From Bacteroidota bacterium (GTDB lineage Bacteria > Bacteroidota > Bacteroidia > Chitinophagales > Saprospiraceae), in contig JAHEAQ010000001.1 of the NCBI GenBank assembly GCA_024642705.1, positions 122,992 to 176,124 on the forward strand: DNA of 53,133 nucleotides, read 5' to 3'. Shown one piece after another: positions 27,709 to 36,583 of this stretch; position 1 is the first letter of the stretch, and each line of letters begins with the position of its first letter. Made by a program: the position numbers and the translations under genes. The notes below the pieces were generated by a model, which saw only the letters and a program-made list of their open reading frames with translations, did no database searches and was not told where the DNA came from.

Positions 27709-29649
27709 ATGACCAAACCTAAAAAGCAAGACAAGGCTAAAAAGAAAAAGATTGCAATATCCAATTTGTCATTTTGGAGCAATTTTCAAAATATTTATGC
27801 CTTAATTGCTATATTACTATTAACTGCAATTGTATTCTTACCCAGTTTAAATAATAATTTTGTGAATTGGGATGATGACAAAAATTTTTATGAGAATGCA
27901 TTAGTATTAAGCTCTATTGATTTCACTTCTTTACTAAAAAACATACCTTCTATTTTTAGTAGCACGGTAATAGGTAATTACAACCCACTTTCTCATTTTA
28001 CATTTGCGCTTGAAAATGTAATTTTCGGTTTGAAGAATCCCTTTTATTGGCATTTAGACAATTTGATTTTACATCTTATTTGCGTAATGCTAATATTTAG
28101 AATTTCTTTGGCATTAGGATTGAATATTTGGTCCGCAATATTTTGTGCTTTACTTTTTGGAATCCATCCGCTAAGAGTAGAATCGGTAGCATGGATTACC
28201 GAACGAAAAGATGTGCTTTTCGGATCTTTCTATTTGGCTGCACTTTACTATTATATCAAAGGAGTAAAAGACAACCAACCAAATAAATACCTTCTTCGAA
28301 TAATAATTCTTTTTATTCTTTCCGGACTTTCGAAAATTCAAGCAGTTTCACTTCCATTATCTATGTTAGCAGTTGACTACTTCATGAATCGCAAAATAAT
28401 ATGGGAAAGATTGATTGAAAAATGGTTCTATTTTGGAATTTCTTTGTTGATTGGGCTTGCTGGTGTATATTTTTTAAACCAGGCTGGTTCCTTAAAATCA
28501 TCAGGAAATTTTGATTTATTTGACCGGATTTTCATTGGTTCTTATAGTTATATCATCTATTATATAAAGTTGCTGGTGCCTTTTCAGACTTCACCTATGT
28601 ATCCATATCCACCTTCATTGGGAATTAACTTCTATCTTTCCATTATTCCGACTCTCCTAATTATTGGATTGACAATCTATAGTTTTTTTAGAAAATGGAA
28701 AGCGCTGGTTTTTGGAATTGTCTTTTTTACATTTAACATAATGTTTCTGCTTCAAATTGTAGGAGCTGGGCAAGGCTTTATTGCAGACCGATTTACATAC
28801 ATTGCTTATTTTGGATTATTTTTCACTATAGCATATTATTTTCAAAGTTTACTTTCTAATCAAAAATATGCCAATTACTTTTCCATTGGAGCAATTTCAT
28901 ATTTGGCAATCTTTGCATATTTAAGCTTTAATCAGAATAAAGTTTGGAAAAATAGCGAAACTTTATGGACTCACGTAATAAAATATTACCCCAACACAAC
29001 CATCTCATGGGGAAATAGGGCAAACTATTACAGAGATCAAGGTAGAAAAAAAGAAGCTCTATCAGATTATAGTACGGCAATTGGTCTTGGAGATCAAAAA
29101 GCAGCACCTTACAATTCAAGAGCAAAATTATATTTTCAGTCTAATTATAGAGACACCTTAATGATGGCTGTACAAGATTATTCTACGGCTATCTCTATTG
29201 AGCCTACCAATTCTGAATATTACACCAACAGGGGAGCAACTTTTGCCAGGCTACAAGATAATGATAATGCAATTCAAGATTTAATTCAAGCAGCTGAATA
29301 TAATGTCAATAATCCTAATATTTATCTGAATAGAAGTATTGTTTATCATCAACTTGGTCAATATCAAAATGAAATAAATGACATCAATATTTACTTAAAA
29401 TTGAATCCAAACAATGCCAATATGTGGGCTAATCGTGCAAATGCCAATATGTTACTTAGAAATTGGGAACCAAGTTTGGCTGATATTAACCAAGCAATAA
29501 AAATGAATCCAAACTATGGGGTGTATTATTTTTATAGAGCTCAATATTATTTCAATACCAACAATCTCTCTTTAGCTCAGCAAGATTTAGATAAAGCTGT
29601 CCAACTTGGATTTCAATTCAACGGTTCAATTGAAAATTTAGCAATTTAG
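27709..29649 (+). CDS. TMTC-like multi-pass membrane protein with C-terminal TPR repeats
   Basis: A 646-residue protein with about ten or eleven hydrophobic segments in the first 430 residues and about six TPR units in 430-640. The first loop has FVNWDDDKNF, and a later block FGIHPLRVESVAWITERKDV is characteristic of the PMT/TMTC-like glycosyltransferase (GT-C) group, in which acidic residues of the first loop are needed for transfer from a lipid-linked sugar. The N-terminus is lysine-rich (KPKKQDKAKKKK). Function is inferred as protein or polymer glycosylation; acceptor unknown. Confidence 0.82.
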   Translation: MTKPKKQDKAKKKKIAISNLSFWSNFQNIYALIAILLLTAIVFLPSLNNNFVNWDDDKNFYENALVLSSIDFTSLLKNIPSIFSSTVIGNYNPLSHFTFALENVIFGLKNPFYWHLDNLILHLICVMLIFRISLALGLNIWSAIFCALLFGIHPLRVESVAWITERKDVLFGSFYLAALYYYIKGVKDNQPNKYLLRIIILFILSGLSKIQAVSLPLSMLAVDYFMNRKIIWERLIEKWFYFGISLLIGLAGVYFLNQAGSLKSSGNFDLFDRIFIGSYSYIIYYIKLLVPFQTSPMYPYPPSLGINFYLSIIPTLLIIGLTIYSFFRKWKALVFGIVFFTFNIMFLLQIVGAGQGFIADRFTYIAYFGLFFTIAYYFQSLLSNQKYANYFSIGAISYLAIFAYLSFNQNKVWKNSETLWTHVIKYYPNTTISWGNRANYYRDQGRKKEALSDYSTAIGLGDQKAAPYNSRAKLYFQSNYRDTLMMAVQDYSTAISIEPTNSEYYTNRGATFARLQDNDNAIQDLIQAAEYNVNNPNIYLNRSIVYHQLGQYQNEINDINIYLKLNPNNANMWANRANANMLLRNWEPSLADINQAIKMNPNYGVYYFYRAQYYFNTNNLSLAQQDLDKAVQLGFQFNGSIENLAI

Positions 29650-29701
29650 AATCAAAATAGTTTATTTTTACCTTTAATTTCAATTTTTAGAATACTTAAC
29701 A

Positions 29702-31357
29702 ATGCTTAATAGTCTTAAGGTCAATAATTATGCAATAATTGAGAATCTGGAAATTACTTTTTCAGAAGGATTCAATATCATTACTGGTGAAACCGGTGCC
29801 GGCAAATCTATACTTATTGGAGCTTTAGGTTTGATTATGGGTAATAGGGCAGATACTAAAGTACTTTTTGATCTGAATGAAAAGTGTGTTGTAGAAGCAG
29901 ATTTTAACATTGTTGCTTATAAATTACAATCATTTTTCGAAGAAAATGAATTAGAATATGATCCATGTTTAATCATTAGGAGAGAAATTCTTCCTAATGG
30001 TAAATCGCGTGCATTCATTAATGATTCTCCTGCAAATTTGAAGGTCTTAAAAGATTTGTGTTCGAAATTAATTGATATGCACCAACAATTTGATACTCTA
30101 GGATTAAATGATCCAGAAATTCAATTGCAATTGCTTGATGCTTATTCAGGAAATGAATTTCTTTTAATTGATTTTCAATCGAATTATGCAGATTATACTT
30201 CTAAAAAGAACCAACTTGCCAAATTAATTAAAATTAAAGCTCAAGCTGAAAAAGAACAAGAATTGTTACAATACCATTTGGATGAATTTGAAAAACTCAA
30301 TCTTGCAAAAGGCCAATTAATCGAATGGGAAAATGAGCTTTCAATCCTAGAAAATGCCGAAACTATAAAAAGTGTTTTTGCAAAAGCTGCCTACGCTATT
30401 GATGAAGCTGAACCTTCAATTATTTCCAATCTAGAGGAATTAAACTATGAAATTTCAAAAATAAGTAGTTTGCACCCAACAATAGAAACACTTTCAGATC
30501 GCTACATTAATATTATAGAGGAATTGAAAGAATTGTCAGTTGATTTCGAAAGACAATCAGACCAAACTGATCTTGATCCCGAAAGGTTATCTGAAATCAA
30601 AGAAAAAGTGGATTTGGCTTATCAATTACAAGCAAAACACCATTTAAATACTGAAGAGGAATTGATGGCAAAATGGGAAGAAATAAGTGACCATATCAAC
30701 AATTTTAAACAATCAAATGTAGAAATTGATAAAATTGAAGTTGAAATAAAAAAAGTACTTGAAAAACTAGATGCTTTAGCTGAACAAATTTCAGCAAAAA
30801 GAAAAAAATTTGCACCTCAATTGTGCAAAAAGGTTGAATTGCACCTTCATGAACTTTCAATGGAGAATGCAAGATTTGAAATCCAAATAAATGATTCGAA
30901 TGAATTTTTGGAAAACGGCAAAAATGAGGTTTTATTCCTATTTTCAGCAAACATTGGCGCAAGACTTCAAGAAATCAAAGAAGTGGCTTCTGGAGGAGAA
31001 TTATCAAGATTGAGTTTGTGTATTAAATCTGAATTGGCTAAAACTATAAAATTACCTACCTTAATTTTTGATGAAATAGACAGTGGAGTTTCAGGTGCTA
31101 TCTCTTTAAAAATGGGAAAAATGATCAAAAATTTAACTTTATCCCACCAAATAATTAATATAACGCATTCACCGCAAATCGCTGCCAAAGCAGATAAGCA
31201 CTATAGGATATTTAAAGAAAATTCAGCAAATCGAAGCTATACCAAAATGGAAGTTCTTGAAGGTGAAGAAAAAACACTTGAAATTGCTAAAATGCTTAGT
31301 GGTGATCCACCATCCTTTGCAGCAATTGAAAATGCAAAGTCTTTAATGAGCAATTAA
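29702..31357 (+). CDS. recN: DNA repair protein RecN
   Basis: An SMC-like ATPase for double-strand break repair. Walker A GETGAGKS is at residues 29-36, a central coiled coil spans about 150-370, and the C-terminal half has the ABC signature SGGELSRLSL and Walker B LIFDEIDSGVSG. The 551 residues match RecN. It starts 52 nt after the TMTC-like gene. Confidence 0.96.
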   Translation: MLNSLKVNNYAIIENLEITFSEGFNIITGETGAGKSILIGALGLIMGNRADTKVLFDLNEKCVVEADFNIVAYKLQSFFEENELEYDPCLIIRREILPNGKSRAFINDSPANLKVLKDLCSKLIDMHQQFDTLGLNDPEIQLQLLDAYSGNEFLLIDFQSNYADYTSKKNQLAKLIKIKAQAEKEQELLQYHLDEFEKLNLAKGQLIEWENELSILENAETIKSVFAKAAYAIDEAEPSIISNLEELNYEISKISSLHPTIETLSDRYINIIEELKELSVDFERQSDQTDLDPERLSEIKEKVDLAYQLQAKHHLNTEEELMAKWEEISDHINNFKQSNVEIDKIEVEIKKVLEKLDALAEQISAKRKKFAPQLCKKVELHLHELSMENARFEIQINDSNEFLENGKNEVLFLFSANIGARLQEIKEVASGGELSRLSLCIKSELAKTIKLPTLIFDEIDSGVSGAISLKMGKMIKNLTLSHQIINITHSPQIAAKADKHYRIFKENSANRSYTKMEVLEGEEKTLEIAKMLSGDPPSFAAIENAKSLMSN

Positions 31358-31388
31358 TCATTTCTCAAAGAAAAAAATGATCAAATTG
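31351..31388 (+). terminator. Weak hairpin at the end of recN
   Basis: ATCATTT (31357-31363) pairs with AAATGAT (31375-31381), extended by CAATT/AATTG on the outside (31351-31388). No T tract follows directly, so termination here is uncertain. Confidence 0.3.
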
Positions 31389-31427
31389 ATTTAAAAACAT
31401 TTTTTCAAATCGCAATATTAATAAAAT

Positions 31428-31442
31428 GCATTAATGTGCTAT
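31428..31442 (+). promoter_or_regulatory. Possible operator: 15-nt motif shared with the exbB upstream gap
   Basis: GCATTAATGTGCTAT is identical to 11965-11979, and the flanks (AAAAT before, a pyrimidine and C after) are also alike. Here it lies 12 nt before the fabI -33 element, the place of an activator or repressor site. Function is inference. Confidence 0.35.
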
Positions 31443-31454
31443 TCTGCACTTGCA

Positions 31455-31487
31455 TTTACAAGGAATTTGAATTTTGTATTATATTTG
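31455..31487 (+). promoter_or_regulatory. fabI promoter
   Basis: TTTA (31455-31458), 21-nt spacer, then TATATTTG (31480-31487), an exact -7 match. The fabI ATG follows 23 nt later with a purine-rich AAAGGAAAA before it. Confidence 0.6.
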
Positions 31488-31510
31488 AGCTTTAAAGAAA
31501 GGAAAATACT

Positions 31511-32314
31511 ATGGCAAATAATTTACTAAAAGGAAAAAAAGGAATAATATTTGGAGCTTTGGATGAGCAATCAATTGCTTGGAAAATTGCTGAAAAAGCA
31601 GTGGAAGAAGGAGCAACAATTGTATTAACTAATGCACCTGTAGCACTGAGGTTTGGACAATTACAAGCTCTTGCAGATAAGCTCGGCGCACAAGTTATCC
31701 CTGCCGATGCTACGAGCACCGAAGATCTAGAAAATCTATTGTCGAAATCAATGGAAATTCTGGGTGGCAAAATCGATTTTATATTGCATTCTGTCGCAAT
31801 GTCAATTAATGTAAGAAAAAATAAAGCCTATACTGATTTGAATTATGAATGGATGCAGAAAACTTTTGATATATCTGCTATTTCATTCCACAAATTAATG
31901 CAATCAGCACTCAAATTAGATGCGATTAACGATTGGGGCTCAATAGTAGCGCTTACCTATATAGCTGCTCAAAGAGTATTCCCTGATTACAATGAGATGG
32001 CTGAATCAAAAGCTCTTTTAGAATCTTTTGCAAGAAGTTTTGGTTATCATTTTGGATCTCAGAAAAAAGTGCGTGTGAACACGATTTCTCAATCTCCCAC
32101 TTGGACAACAGCTGGAGCTGGAATCAAAGGATTCCAAGAATTCTTTGATTATGCAGATAAAATGTCGCCTTTAGGAAATGCTAGCGCTGAATCGTGCGCT
32201 GATTACACCATTAGCTTGTTTTCAGACCTCACAAGAATGGTGACCATGCAAAATTTATATCATGATGGCGGATTTTCAACTATGGGGATGAACCCTGCTG
32301 TTATTGGTTTATAA
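31511..32314 (+). CDS. fabI: Enoyl-ACP reductase (NADH)
   Basis: Reduces trans-2-enoyl-ACP in the last step of each fatty-acid elongation cycle. A 267-residue short-chain dehydrogenase with the FabI-type nucleotide loop and the active-site Tyr150, Tyr160 and Lys167 (DYNEMAESK), spaced as in FabI rather than in ordinary SDRs. Single gene with its own promoter and a strong terminator. Confidence 0.95.
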   Translation: MANNLLKGKKGIIFGALDEQSIAWKIAEKAVEEGATIVLTNAPVALRFGQLQALADKLGAQVIPADATSTEDLENLLSKSMEILGGKIDFILHSVAMSINVRKNKAYTDLNYEWMQKTFDISAISFHKLMQSALKLDAINDWGSIVALTYIAAQRVFPDYNEMAESKALLESFARSFGYHFGSQKKVRVNTISQSPTWTTAGAGIKGFQEFFDYADKMSPLGNASAESCADYTISLFSDLTRMVTMQNLYHDGGFSTMGMNPAVIGL

Positions 32315-32354
32315 AAAATTGAGGTTAAGACAAAAAATAAATAAGTTCTAAAAC

Positions 32355-32403
32355 AAATTAAAGTGTCCTAAATTATTCATGATAATCTAGGACACTTTAA
32401 TTT
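32355..32403. terminator. Bidirectional intrinsic terminator after fabI
   Basis: A perfect 16-bp stem: AAATTAAAGTGTCCTA (32355-32370) and its complement (32388-32403). The loop itself holds a smaller ATTAT/ATAAT stem. It separates fabI from the convergent exonuclease-like gene. Confidence 0.88.
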
Positions 32404-32444
32404 TAATTCAAATCTGGAAATGAAGGATAAGTACATTTTATTAT

Positions 32445-33032
32445 TTAATCTTCAAACATATCTTCCAGTTCTCCAAGTTTCATTAGCTTTATAAAGCATC
32501 TTGAAGCTGCTATGACATCAGCTCTTGCATTCCCAGCTGGTGAATATTTTTGGTTGAAACATACTCCATGAAGTTCGTTCAAAGAAGGCCATTTATAATT
32601 TCCACCTTTACCTGGAATTTTACAATACCAAGTACTCTCTTGCATAAGACAAAATTTATCTTTGAATAATAAAGGATTTTTCTTTCCAGCTCTATGAAAT
32701 TCTGCAGCAATGATTGGTTCATTAAAGTCCAAATTGAATGAAATGATGTATTGAACCTTTTCCACACTTTCTTCGAATTTTTTCAAAACTTCAAGAATTG
32801 GATCTCCAGAATCGAATCGAGTTAATTCTTCGCCAGCTTTTTTTGCTGCATCTTCAGTAATTAGATAACCATCTGGTTTTATTATAGAATTGTAATCTTC
32901 GATTGGCTTGAATTTATCATCAAGTAAAATCCAAGAACAGTGAATCATTCTTGGCCAGTTAAAAACATCTGTATAAGATGCCTTCCATGTCTTGGGCTTT
33001 CCGTTTCCTGTAGTATCAAATATTAAATACAA
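32445..33032 (-). CDS. DEDDh exonuclease-like protein lacking most catalytic residues
   Basis: A 195-residue protein with the overall plan of Bacteroidota 3'-5' exonucleases of the DnaQ/RNase T superfamily (WKASYTDVFNWPR, IIKPDGY, MQESTWYCKIPG, YKWPSLNELH). The usual DTETTG of motif I is FDTTGNG: Asp6 is kept but the glutamate two residues on is Thr8. The HNxxFD of motif II is FNLDFN (99-104), losing His and Asp. Motif III has GNARAD (167-172), so the catalytic His is Gly167 while Asp172 remains. The frame is intact, so this looks like a maintained pseudoenzyme. The start is TTG at 33032, fixed by family alignment. It follows the HMBS-like gene by 44 nt. Confidence 0.78.
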   Translation of the reverse strand: MYLIFDTTGNGKPKTWKASYTDVFNWPRMIHCSWILLDDKFKPIEDYNSIIKPDGYLITEDAAKKAGEELTRFDSGDPILEVLKKFEESVEKVQYIISFNLDFNEPIIAAEFHRAGKKNPLLFKDKFCLMQESTWYCKIPGKGGNYKWPSLNELHGVCFNQKYSPAGNARADVIAASRCFIKLMKLGELEDMFED

Positions 33033-33076
33033 TGTTTATTATTTTTAGTTTTTAATCGAATTAATTAATTCTTTTT

Positions 33077-33874
33077 TTAAATATTCATTTGACTCAAAGC
33101 TCTTTGTTCTATTTCAAATCTTGTGGATTGAGATATATGCGCTTTTAAAATATTTCCATCTTTTTTTGCCAATACCCATAAATGATGATTGCCAGCTTCG
33201 TCAATTTCTGAATGGGCATTAACTTTTTGTTTCAATAAAACACCCAACTTTCTTTCAATATTGCAGACTGTTGCCAAATCCACATCATGTATTGGTCTAA
33301 ATATTCTCCCTCGTTCATCATCACTTTTTCCCACAATTGCAAAGGTCCCTTGTCCTAATGCGTGTCCAAATTCCCTGCTATTCAAAATAATGTGTCTATA
33401 AAAATTCAACATCTCTTCTTTCAAAAACATCTTTTCAACCACTGCATATTTGATTTTTCCTTCTTCCAATTCAGTTAACAAATTATCAATTTCTATTGTT
33501 CTAAATTTTAAATCAGGTCTTATTTCAGCCAAACTTTCATGAATAGTATGATCTTGTATATAAACCATGGACTGACTTGGAATTGGGATTCTTGCATTAA
33601 GATCCGCAAAATCTTTGTGAATTAAAAGCACATTATCAGAGTCTCTAAAATTTAAAATTGACCAAATTTTAAAAGAATTATTCCTTTCGATTGGTATTAA
33701 ATGCAATGGATGAATAAAAAAATCACTTTGCCTATTTTCAATTTCTAAACAAGCATTTTCATAATGAATTGTCCCTTCTACAAATTCTATTAAAACATCC
33801 AACCTATCCAAAGAAGAATTAATGGTTGCTTCAAGTTTTTTGCTGGAATAAAAACTATTTATGGCTACAATCAT
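33077..33874 (-). CDS. Hydroxymethylbilane synthase-like protein without active-site residues
   Basis: A 265-residue protein that aligns, from memory of the E. coli HemC sequence, over most of its length: SDFFIHPLHLIP with the DIAVHSMKDVP block, IRPDLKFRTIEIDN with RRPDLIIRSLRGN, LGQGTFAIV with VGQGAVGIE, and the ERKLGVLL helix. The residues needed for tetrapyrrole assembly are replaced: catalytic Asp84 position is Leu59, the Arg131-Arg132 pair is His-Glu (112-113), the RGN arginine is Ile129, and the cofactor-binding cysteine region GGCQVP is KQKVNA (217-ish). The N-terminus is about 30 residues shorter. It cannot make hydroxymethylbilane by the known mechanism; a binding or regulatory role is inferred. 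A clear promoter precedes it. Confidence 0.72.
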   Translation of the reverse strand: MIVAINSFYSSKKLEATINSSLDRLDVLIEFVEGTIHYENACLEIENRQSDFFIHPLHLIPIERNNSFKIWSILNFRDSDNVLLIHKDFADLNARIPIPSQSMVYIQDHTIHESLAEIRPDLKFRTIEIDNLLTELEEGKIKYAVVEKMFLKEEMLNFYRHIILNSREFGHALGQGTFAIVGKSDDERGRIFRPIHDVDLATVCNIERKLGVLLKQKVNAHSEIDEAGNHHLWVLAKKDGNILKAHISQSTRFEIEQRALSQMNI

Positions 33875-33911
33875 TTTGATATAGAATGGTTAATTTGATC
33901 TGATTTTGGTG

Positions 33912-33940
33912 CAAAGATAGTTTTCTGTATAAATAATAAA
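33912..33940 (-). promoter_or_regulatory. Promoter of the HMBS-like/exonuclease-like pair
   Basis: On the minus strand TTTA (33937-33940), a 17-nt spacer and TATCTTTG (33912-33919), an exact -7 match, 37 nt before the start codon. It shows that the pair is probably expressed. Confidence 0.6.
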
Positions 33941-33959
33941 CCTATCAGTCTATATAATC

Positions 33960-33988
33960 TTTAGGTAATGGAATAATTTCTAAATTTG
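33960..33988 (+). promoter_or_regulatory. lpxD operon promoter
   Basis: TTTA (33960-33963), a 17-nt spacer and TAAATTTG (33981-33988), an exact -7 match, about 99 nt before lpxD. It is back to back with the leftward promoter 20 bp away. Confidence 0.55.
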
Positions 33989-34087
33989 TAAGTAATTCCT
34001 TTTTTGAATTATTTAAATCCTTAAGGTAATTTGTAATTTTAAAAATCCATGTGAAATGAAAAAACTTTCCACGAACAAAACTTGGAA

Positions 34088-35125
34088 ATGAAAATAACCA
34101 CAAAAGATATTTGCGAACTAGTTAATGGTGAATTAATAGGAGATCCCAATTTGATAATTGAGGGACCAAGTAAAATTGAGGACGGAAAAGCAGGTACAAT
34201 AAGTTTTCTTGCAAATCCAAAATACAATACATTTGCTTATTCCACTAAAGCATCTGCTTTGTTGGTTCACAAAGATTTTGTACCTACCGAAGAATTAACA
34301 CCTACTTTAATAAAGGTGGAAAATGTCTATACTTCACTTGGAAAGCTATTAAATTCTTTTAATCAATTGAACACTAATATTGGAATTGCAAAAACTGCAA
34401 TTGTAAAAGAAGGTTGTTCAATCCACGATTCTGTGTCAATTGGCGAATATTCAACAATATCTAAAAATGTACAAATCGGCGAAAATAGCCAAATCTTTGA
34501 CCAAGTTTATCTCGGAACTAATGTTCAAATAGGAAAAAATGCTTTAATTTTCCCAGGAGTGAAAATTTATCATAATTGTGTTCTAGGTGACAATGTTACC
34601 ATTCATTCCAATGCCGTGATTGGAAGTGATGGATTTGGTTTTGCCCAAAATAGTTCAGGTGAATATGAAAAAATTCCTCAAGTTGGGAATGTGCAAATAG
34701 CTGATAATGTGGAAATTGGTTCAAATACCACGATCGATAGAGCGACTATGGGTAGTACAATAATTGGAAAGGGTGTGAAATTAGATAACCTAATTCAAAT
34801 TGCTCATAACGTGACCATTGGAGAAAATACTGTGATCGCTGCCCAAGTAGGAATTGCTGGAAGTGCAAAAATTGGAAAAAATTGCCAAATTGGAGGTCAA
34901 GTTGGAATTGCGGGGCATATTGAAATCCCTGATAATGTTAAAATTCAAGGTCAATCTGGTGTCACATCAAATTCGATTCAGGAAGGCCAACAATTATATG
35001 GCACACCAGCAATGGATTTTAAGAAATATTTGAAATCTTTTGCTTATTTTAAAAAATTGCCAGAAATGGCAGCTTCGATTAAAAAATTATTAAAACAAAT
35101 TGAAGACTTAAAATCTTCGAAATAA
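34088..35125 (+). CDS. lpxD: UDP-3-O-acylglucosamine N-acyltransferase
   Basis: Adds the second 3-hydroxyacyl chain in lipid A synthesis. 345 residues from the ATG at 34088; the frame also opens with a TTG two codons earlier, but [12 protein letters not shown] fits the family start. The N-terminal uridine-binding domain is followed by left-handed beta-helix hexapeptide repeats (about 100-300), with the catalytic histidine at about 240 in QIAHNVTIG, and a C-terminal helix. First gene of the lipid A operon. Confidence 0.95.
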   Translation: MKITTKDICELVNGELIGDPNLIIEGPSKIEDGKAGTISFLANPKYNTFAYSTKASALLVHKDFVPTEELTPTLIKVENVYTSLGKLLNSFNQLNTNIGIAKTAIVKEGCSIHDSVSIGEYSTISKNVQIGENSQIFDQVYLGTNVQIGKNALIFPGVKIYHNCVLGDNVTIHSNAVIGSDGFGFAQNSSGEYEKIPQVGNVQIADNVEIGSNTTIDRATMGSTIIGKGVKLDNLIQIAHNVTIGENTVIAAQVGIAGSAKIGKNCQIGGQVGIAGHIEIPDNVKIQGQSGVTSNSIQEGQQLYGTPAMDFKKYLKSFAYFKKLPEMAASIKKLLKQIEDLKSSK

Positions 35126-35184
35126 GAATTGATTTAGCATTTTTACAATTTCAATTCATTAAAACAATAAAGTTTCATACTATT

Positions 35185-36573
35185 ATGAATAAAACAACCA
35201 TTGCAAAGTCCGTATCATTAGAGGGTATAGGTTTACATACCGGTATTAATGCAATGCTAAGTCTTCATCCTGCTGATCAAGATTCTGGAATTCGATTTTG
35301 TAGAAATGATCTGGATGGGAAGCCAACTTTTATTGCTGATGTAAAGTATGTCTTTTCAACTAAAAGAGGAACCTCACTGCAGTATGGTGAAGCACAAGTC
35401 CATACTGTAGAGCATGTCCTTTCAGCAATCACAGCAATGGGCATTGATAATATTCTAATTGAAATAAATGGACCTGAGATTCCAATTATGGATGGAAGTG
35501 CTTTACCATTTGTTGAATTAATCAAAGAAGCAGGCATTGTCGAACAGGATATGGAGAAAGAGTATTTTGTTATCGAAGAACCAATAGAATATAAAGATGA
35601 AGTAAGTGGTATTGAACTTATAGCTTTACCACATGATGGGACCGAATACACCGCAATGATTGATTTTAATTCTCCGTATTTAACAAAACAGTATGCACAT
35701 ATTGATAATTTTGAAGAATATGAAACAAGTATTGCTCCAGCCAGAACTTTTGTTTTTGTTCACGAACTTGAATACTTATTGCAAGAAGGACTTATTAAAG
35801 GCGGCGATATTAACAATGCAATTGTGATTTCGAACCGAAAAATGGAACAGGACGAGTTAGATATCTTAGCCAAGAAATTAGGTAAAGATAGTGTCCAAAT
35901 TAAATCTGAAGGTGTATTAAATACTGCTGATTTGAAATTTCAAAATGAACCTGCTAGGCATAAACTACTAGATTTGATTGGTGATTTGACATTACTTGGA
36001 AAACCAATTAAAGGGAAAATCGTTGCTAAAAAACCTGGGCACAAGGTGAATTTTGAATTCACAAAATTACTAAAAATCAAGTATATAGAGCAGAAAAAAT
36101 TGCGGGGAAAGCCAAAATACGATCCTGATAAAAAACCCATCATGAATACCATGCAAATTGCTGAAAATTTGCCACACCGCTATCCATTTTTGCTTGTTGA
36201 TAAAATTATTGAATTAACTTCTACATATGTGGTGGGTATTAAAAATATCACTTTCAACGAGCAATTTTTTCAAGGTCATTTTCCAGGGAATCCAATATTT
36301 CCTGGTGTTTTGCAGATGGAGGCATTAGCTCAAACAGGCGGATTATTAGCATTAAGTCTTCAAGAACCAGGTCATTCATGGGATACCTATTTTCTAAAAA
36401 TGGAAAATGTAAAATTTAAAAAAATGGTGGTTCCTGGAGACACGCTTATTTTGAAAATGGAATTAATGGCTCCCATAAAAAGAGGCATATGCCAGATGCT
36501 CGGGACCGCTTACGTTGGTAATAATATAGTTTCAGAAGGTGAATTAACAGCACAAATTGTAAAAAGAACTTAA
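35185..36573 (+). CDS. lpxC-fabZ: LpxC-FabZ fusion: UDP-3-O-acyl-GlcNAc deacetylase / 3-hydroxyacyl-ACP dehydratase
   Basis: Two enzymes in one 462-residue chain, a hallmark of Bacteroidota. LpxC occupies about 1-300: zinc ligands His77 (TVEH), His259 and Asp263 (HKLLDLIGD), catalytic Glu76 and the later KPGH histidine (286). FabZ occupies about 320-462: HRYPFLLVD at 331-339, catalytic His365 in GHFPGNP and Glu379 in LQMEAL. It joins the committed step of lipid A to supply of unsaturated acyl-ACP. All catalytic residues are present. It lies 59 nt after lpxD. Confidence 0.97.
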   Translation: MNKTTIAKSVSLEGIGLHTGINAMLSLHPADQDSGIRFCRNDLDGKPTFIADVKYVFSTKRGTSLQYGEAQVHTVEHVLSAITAMGIDNILIEINGPEIPIMDGSALPFVELIKEAGIVEQDMEKEYFVIEEPIEYKDEVSGIELIALPHDGTEYTAMIDFNSPYLTKQYAHIDNFEEYETSIAPARTFVFVHELEYLLQEGLIKGGDINNAIVISNRKMEQDELDILAKKLGKDSVQIKSEGVLNTADLKFQNEPARHKLLDLIGDLTLLGKPIKGKIVAKKPGHKVNFEFTKLLKIKYIEQKKLRGKPKYDPDKKPIMNTMQIAENLPHRYPFLLVDKIIELTSTYVVGIKNITFNEQFFQGHFPGNPIFPGVLQMEALAQTGGLLALSLQEPGHSWDTYFLKMENVKFKKMVVPGDTLILKMELMAPIKRGICQMLGTAYVGNNIVSEGELTAQIVKRT

Positions 36574-36583
36574 TCATATACAA

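Noticed and set aside
33077-33874. DUF3822 or other Bacteroidota-specific domain as the identity of this gene
   Set aside because: The ordered matches to HemC blocks (HPLHLIP, IRPDL, LGQGTFAIV, ER helix) fit better than any other family I could recall.
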